This document shows positions 63,203 through 64,000 of a stretch of 64,000 nt of DNA, one piece after another (positions within the stretch are counted from its first letter, which is position 1; the number at the start of each line of letters is the position of its first letter). A program made the position numbers and the translations under genes. This DNA is from Novosphingobium naphthalenivorans NBRC 102051 (GTDB lineage Bacteria; Pseudomonadota; Alphaproteobacteria; Sphingomonadales; Sphingomonadaceae), in NCBI RefSeq assembly GCF_001590985.1, contig NZ_BCTX01000012.1, positions 1 to 64,000 of the forward strand. Reading direction: 5' to 3'. A model generated the notes under the pieces. That model saw only the letters and a list, made by a program, of their open reading frames with translations, was not told the DNA's origin and searched no databases.

Positions 63203-64000
63203 CTATTGCGCGGTTTCAGTGCTGCGGGTCGCAGTGTCGGTTCGGCTTCCGGACGCGAGTGCTCGCTCGACCTCGGCGACATGGCGGATCGTCGCCACGA
63301 AGCTGTCCGGATTGAGCGAGATTGAATCGATACCCTCCTGCACGAGAAAAGCCGCGAACTCGGGATAGTTGCTGGGAGCCTGTCCGCAGATGCCGACCTT
63401 GATTCCGGCATCATGGGCCTTGACGATGGCCTCGTCGATCAAGCGGGTGACTGCTTCACTTCGTTCATCGAACAACGGTGCAAGATCGCCCGAGTCGCGG
63501 TCGACGCCAAGCGTCAACTGGGTCAGATCGTTGCTGCCGATCGAAAACCCGTCGAAACGCGTCGCGAACTGCTCGGCAAGGATGACGTTCGACGGGATCT
63601 CGCACATCATGTAGACTTCGAGGTCGGCGCCGCCCCGAGCGAGCCCATTTTCCGCCATCACTTCCAGCACACGATCCGCCTCTGCAGGTGTCCGGCAGAA
63701 AGGCACCATGACGATGACATTGCGAAAGCCGATGTCCTCGCGAACACGTTTCAGCGCGCGACATTCAAGCGCAAAGCCTTCGCGATAGCGTTCATCATAA
63801 TAGCGCGAGGCGCCCCGGAACCCGAGCATCGGATTTTCTTCGCTCGGCTCGAAGGCGGCTCCGCCCAGGAGATGGGCATACTCATTCGTCTTGAAGTCGC
63901 TCAACCGCACGATCACGGGATATGGGTGGTAAACCGCGGCGATCTTGGCGATGCCAAGTGCGAGCGTCTCGATGAAGAATTCGGCCGGATTGGCAAACCC
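63203..64000 (-). CDS. ppsA: Phosphoenolpyruvate synthase, C-terminal part (cut by window edge)
   Basis: The last 265 residues of PEP synthase (pyruvate + ATP to PEP + AMP + Pi). The PEP-utilising C-terminal TIM barrel is plain: VIVRLSDFKTNEYAHLLGG, ENPMLGFRGASRYYDERY, VPFCRTPAEADRVLEVM, EIPSNVILAEQFATRFDGFSIGSNDLTQLTLGVDRD (substrate and Mg site) and VGICGQAPSNYPEFA with the catalytic Cys followed, as usual, by GQAPS. The frame is open to base 64000. The tail of 20 residues is Thr/Ser-rich and unstructured. It would link pyruvate to gluconeogenic or storage sugar made by pgm. Confidence 0.94.
   Translation of the reverse strand, partial: GFANPAEFFIETLALGIAKIAAVYHPYPVIVRLSDFKTNEYAHLLGGAAFEPSEENPMLGFRGASRYYDERYREGFALECRALKRVREDIGFRNVIVMVPFCRTPAEADRVLEVMAENGLARGGADLEVYMMCEIPSNVILAEQFATRFDGFSIGSNDLTQLTLGVDRDSGDLAPLFDERSEAVTRLIDEAIVKAHDAGIKVGICGQAPSNYPEFAAFLVQEGIDSISLNPDSFVATIRHVAEVERALASGSRTDTATRSTETAQ

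Overview
The window is a GC-rich (about 60% by eye) stretch of alphaproteobacterial DNA. The FixLJ-type oxygen sensor, the LemA/TPM operon, the copper gene set and the small DUF proteins fit a sphingomonad-like or related soil/water bacterium; genus, and chromosome versus large plasmid, cannot be settled from the sequence. It reads as an accessory island for copper tolerance, low-oxygen energy metabolism and protein/membrane stress, with two mobile elements and several decayed genes.

Region 1 (1-7050), copper: a multicopper oxidase (copA-type, partial at the edge) lies behind a three-gene cnrYXH-like module (anti-sigma, periplasmic metal sensor, ECF sigma). A methyltransferase-DUF411 pair, copC-copD and a membrane-anchored cytochrome c follow, with an orphan HhH/nuclease-like gene between. 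I find a repeated promoter-like motif, GGGAT-N14-CGTA(T/A), with identical 14-base spacing in front of the YXH operon (as GGGCT), the methyltransferase operon, copC, the cytochrome c and the fixL-like gene; I propose it is the target of the local ECF sigma factor.

Region 2 (7190-26530), oxygen and energy stress: D-lactate dehydrogenase, universal stress protein, heme-PAS FixL plus FixJ, a lone receiver, an ECF-like sigma factor, a LemA-TPM-TPM operon, a PfkB-type phosphofructokinase, and a tightly overlapping operon of beta-CASP RNase, AMP/thymidine phosphorylase, PRPP synthetase and a Cu(I) P-type ATPase. Then come a 34-residue membrane peptide, a degenerate receiver, a truncated copy of the sigma factor, and a Bax-inhibitor-1-like membrane protein.

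Region 3 (26530-32550), mobile: an IS66-type element (26828-31870, perfect 8-bp target duplication) sits inside a small membrane-protein gene and is itself split, in tnpC, by a 2.6-kb serine-recombinase element. The block is bounded by imperfect copies of the bax-aidB junction.

Region 4 (32497-45000): aidB-like dehydrogenase, a cNMP/FHA protein, an archaeal-type methionine adenosyltransferase with an in-frame stop, a Spy-like/YHS/DUF5676 metal-stress operon, two different FtsH proteases, oleate hydratase, and a patch of gene fragments.

Region 5 (45500-64000), carbon and energy: MgtC/DUF4010 membrane protein, phosphoglucomutase, a Cys-rich peptide and a P-type ATPase with a CPD motif, DUF3141 protein, acetate kinase and phosphotransacetylase (overlapping operon), an EamA exporter, DUF2933 and isoprenylcysteine-methyltransferase-like genes, PPK2, a cardiolipin-synthase-type enzyme, PlsC, and the C-terminal part of PEP synthase at the right edge.

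Taken together the genes could let a normally aerobic cell sense copper and oxygen, make ATP by substrate-level phosphorylation (lactate, acetate, polyphosphate, sugar phosphates), and protect membranes and proteins. No rRNA, tRNA or CRISPR array was found.
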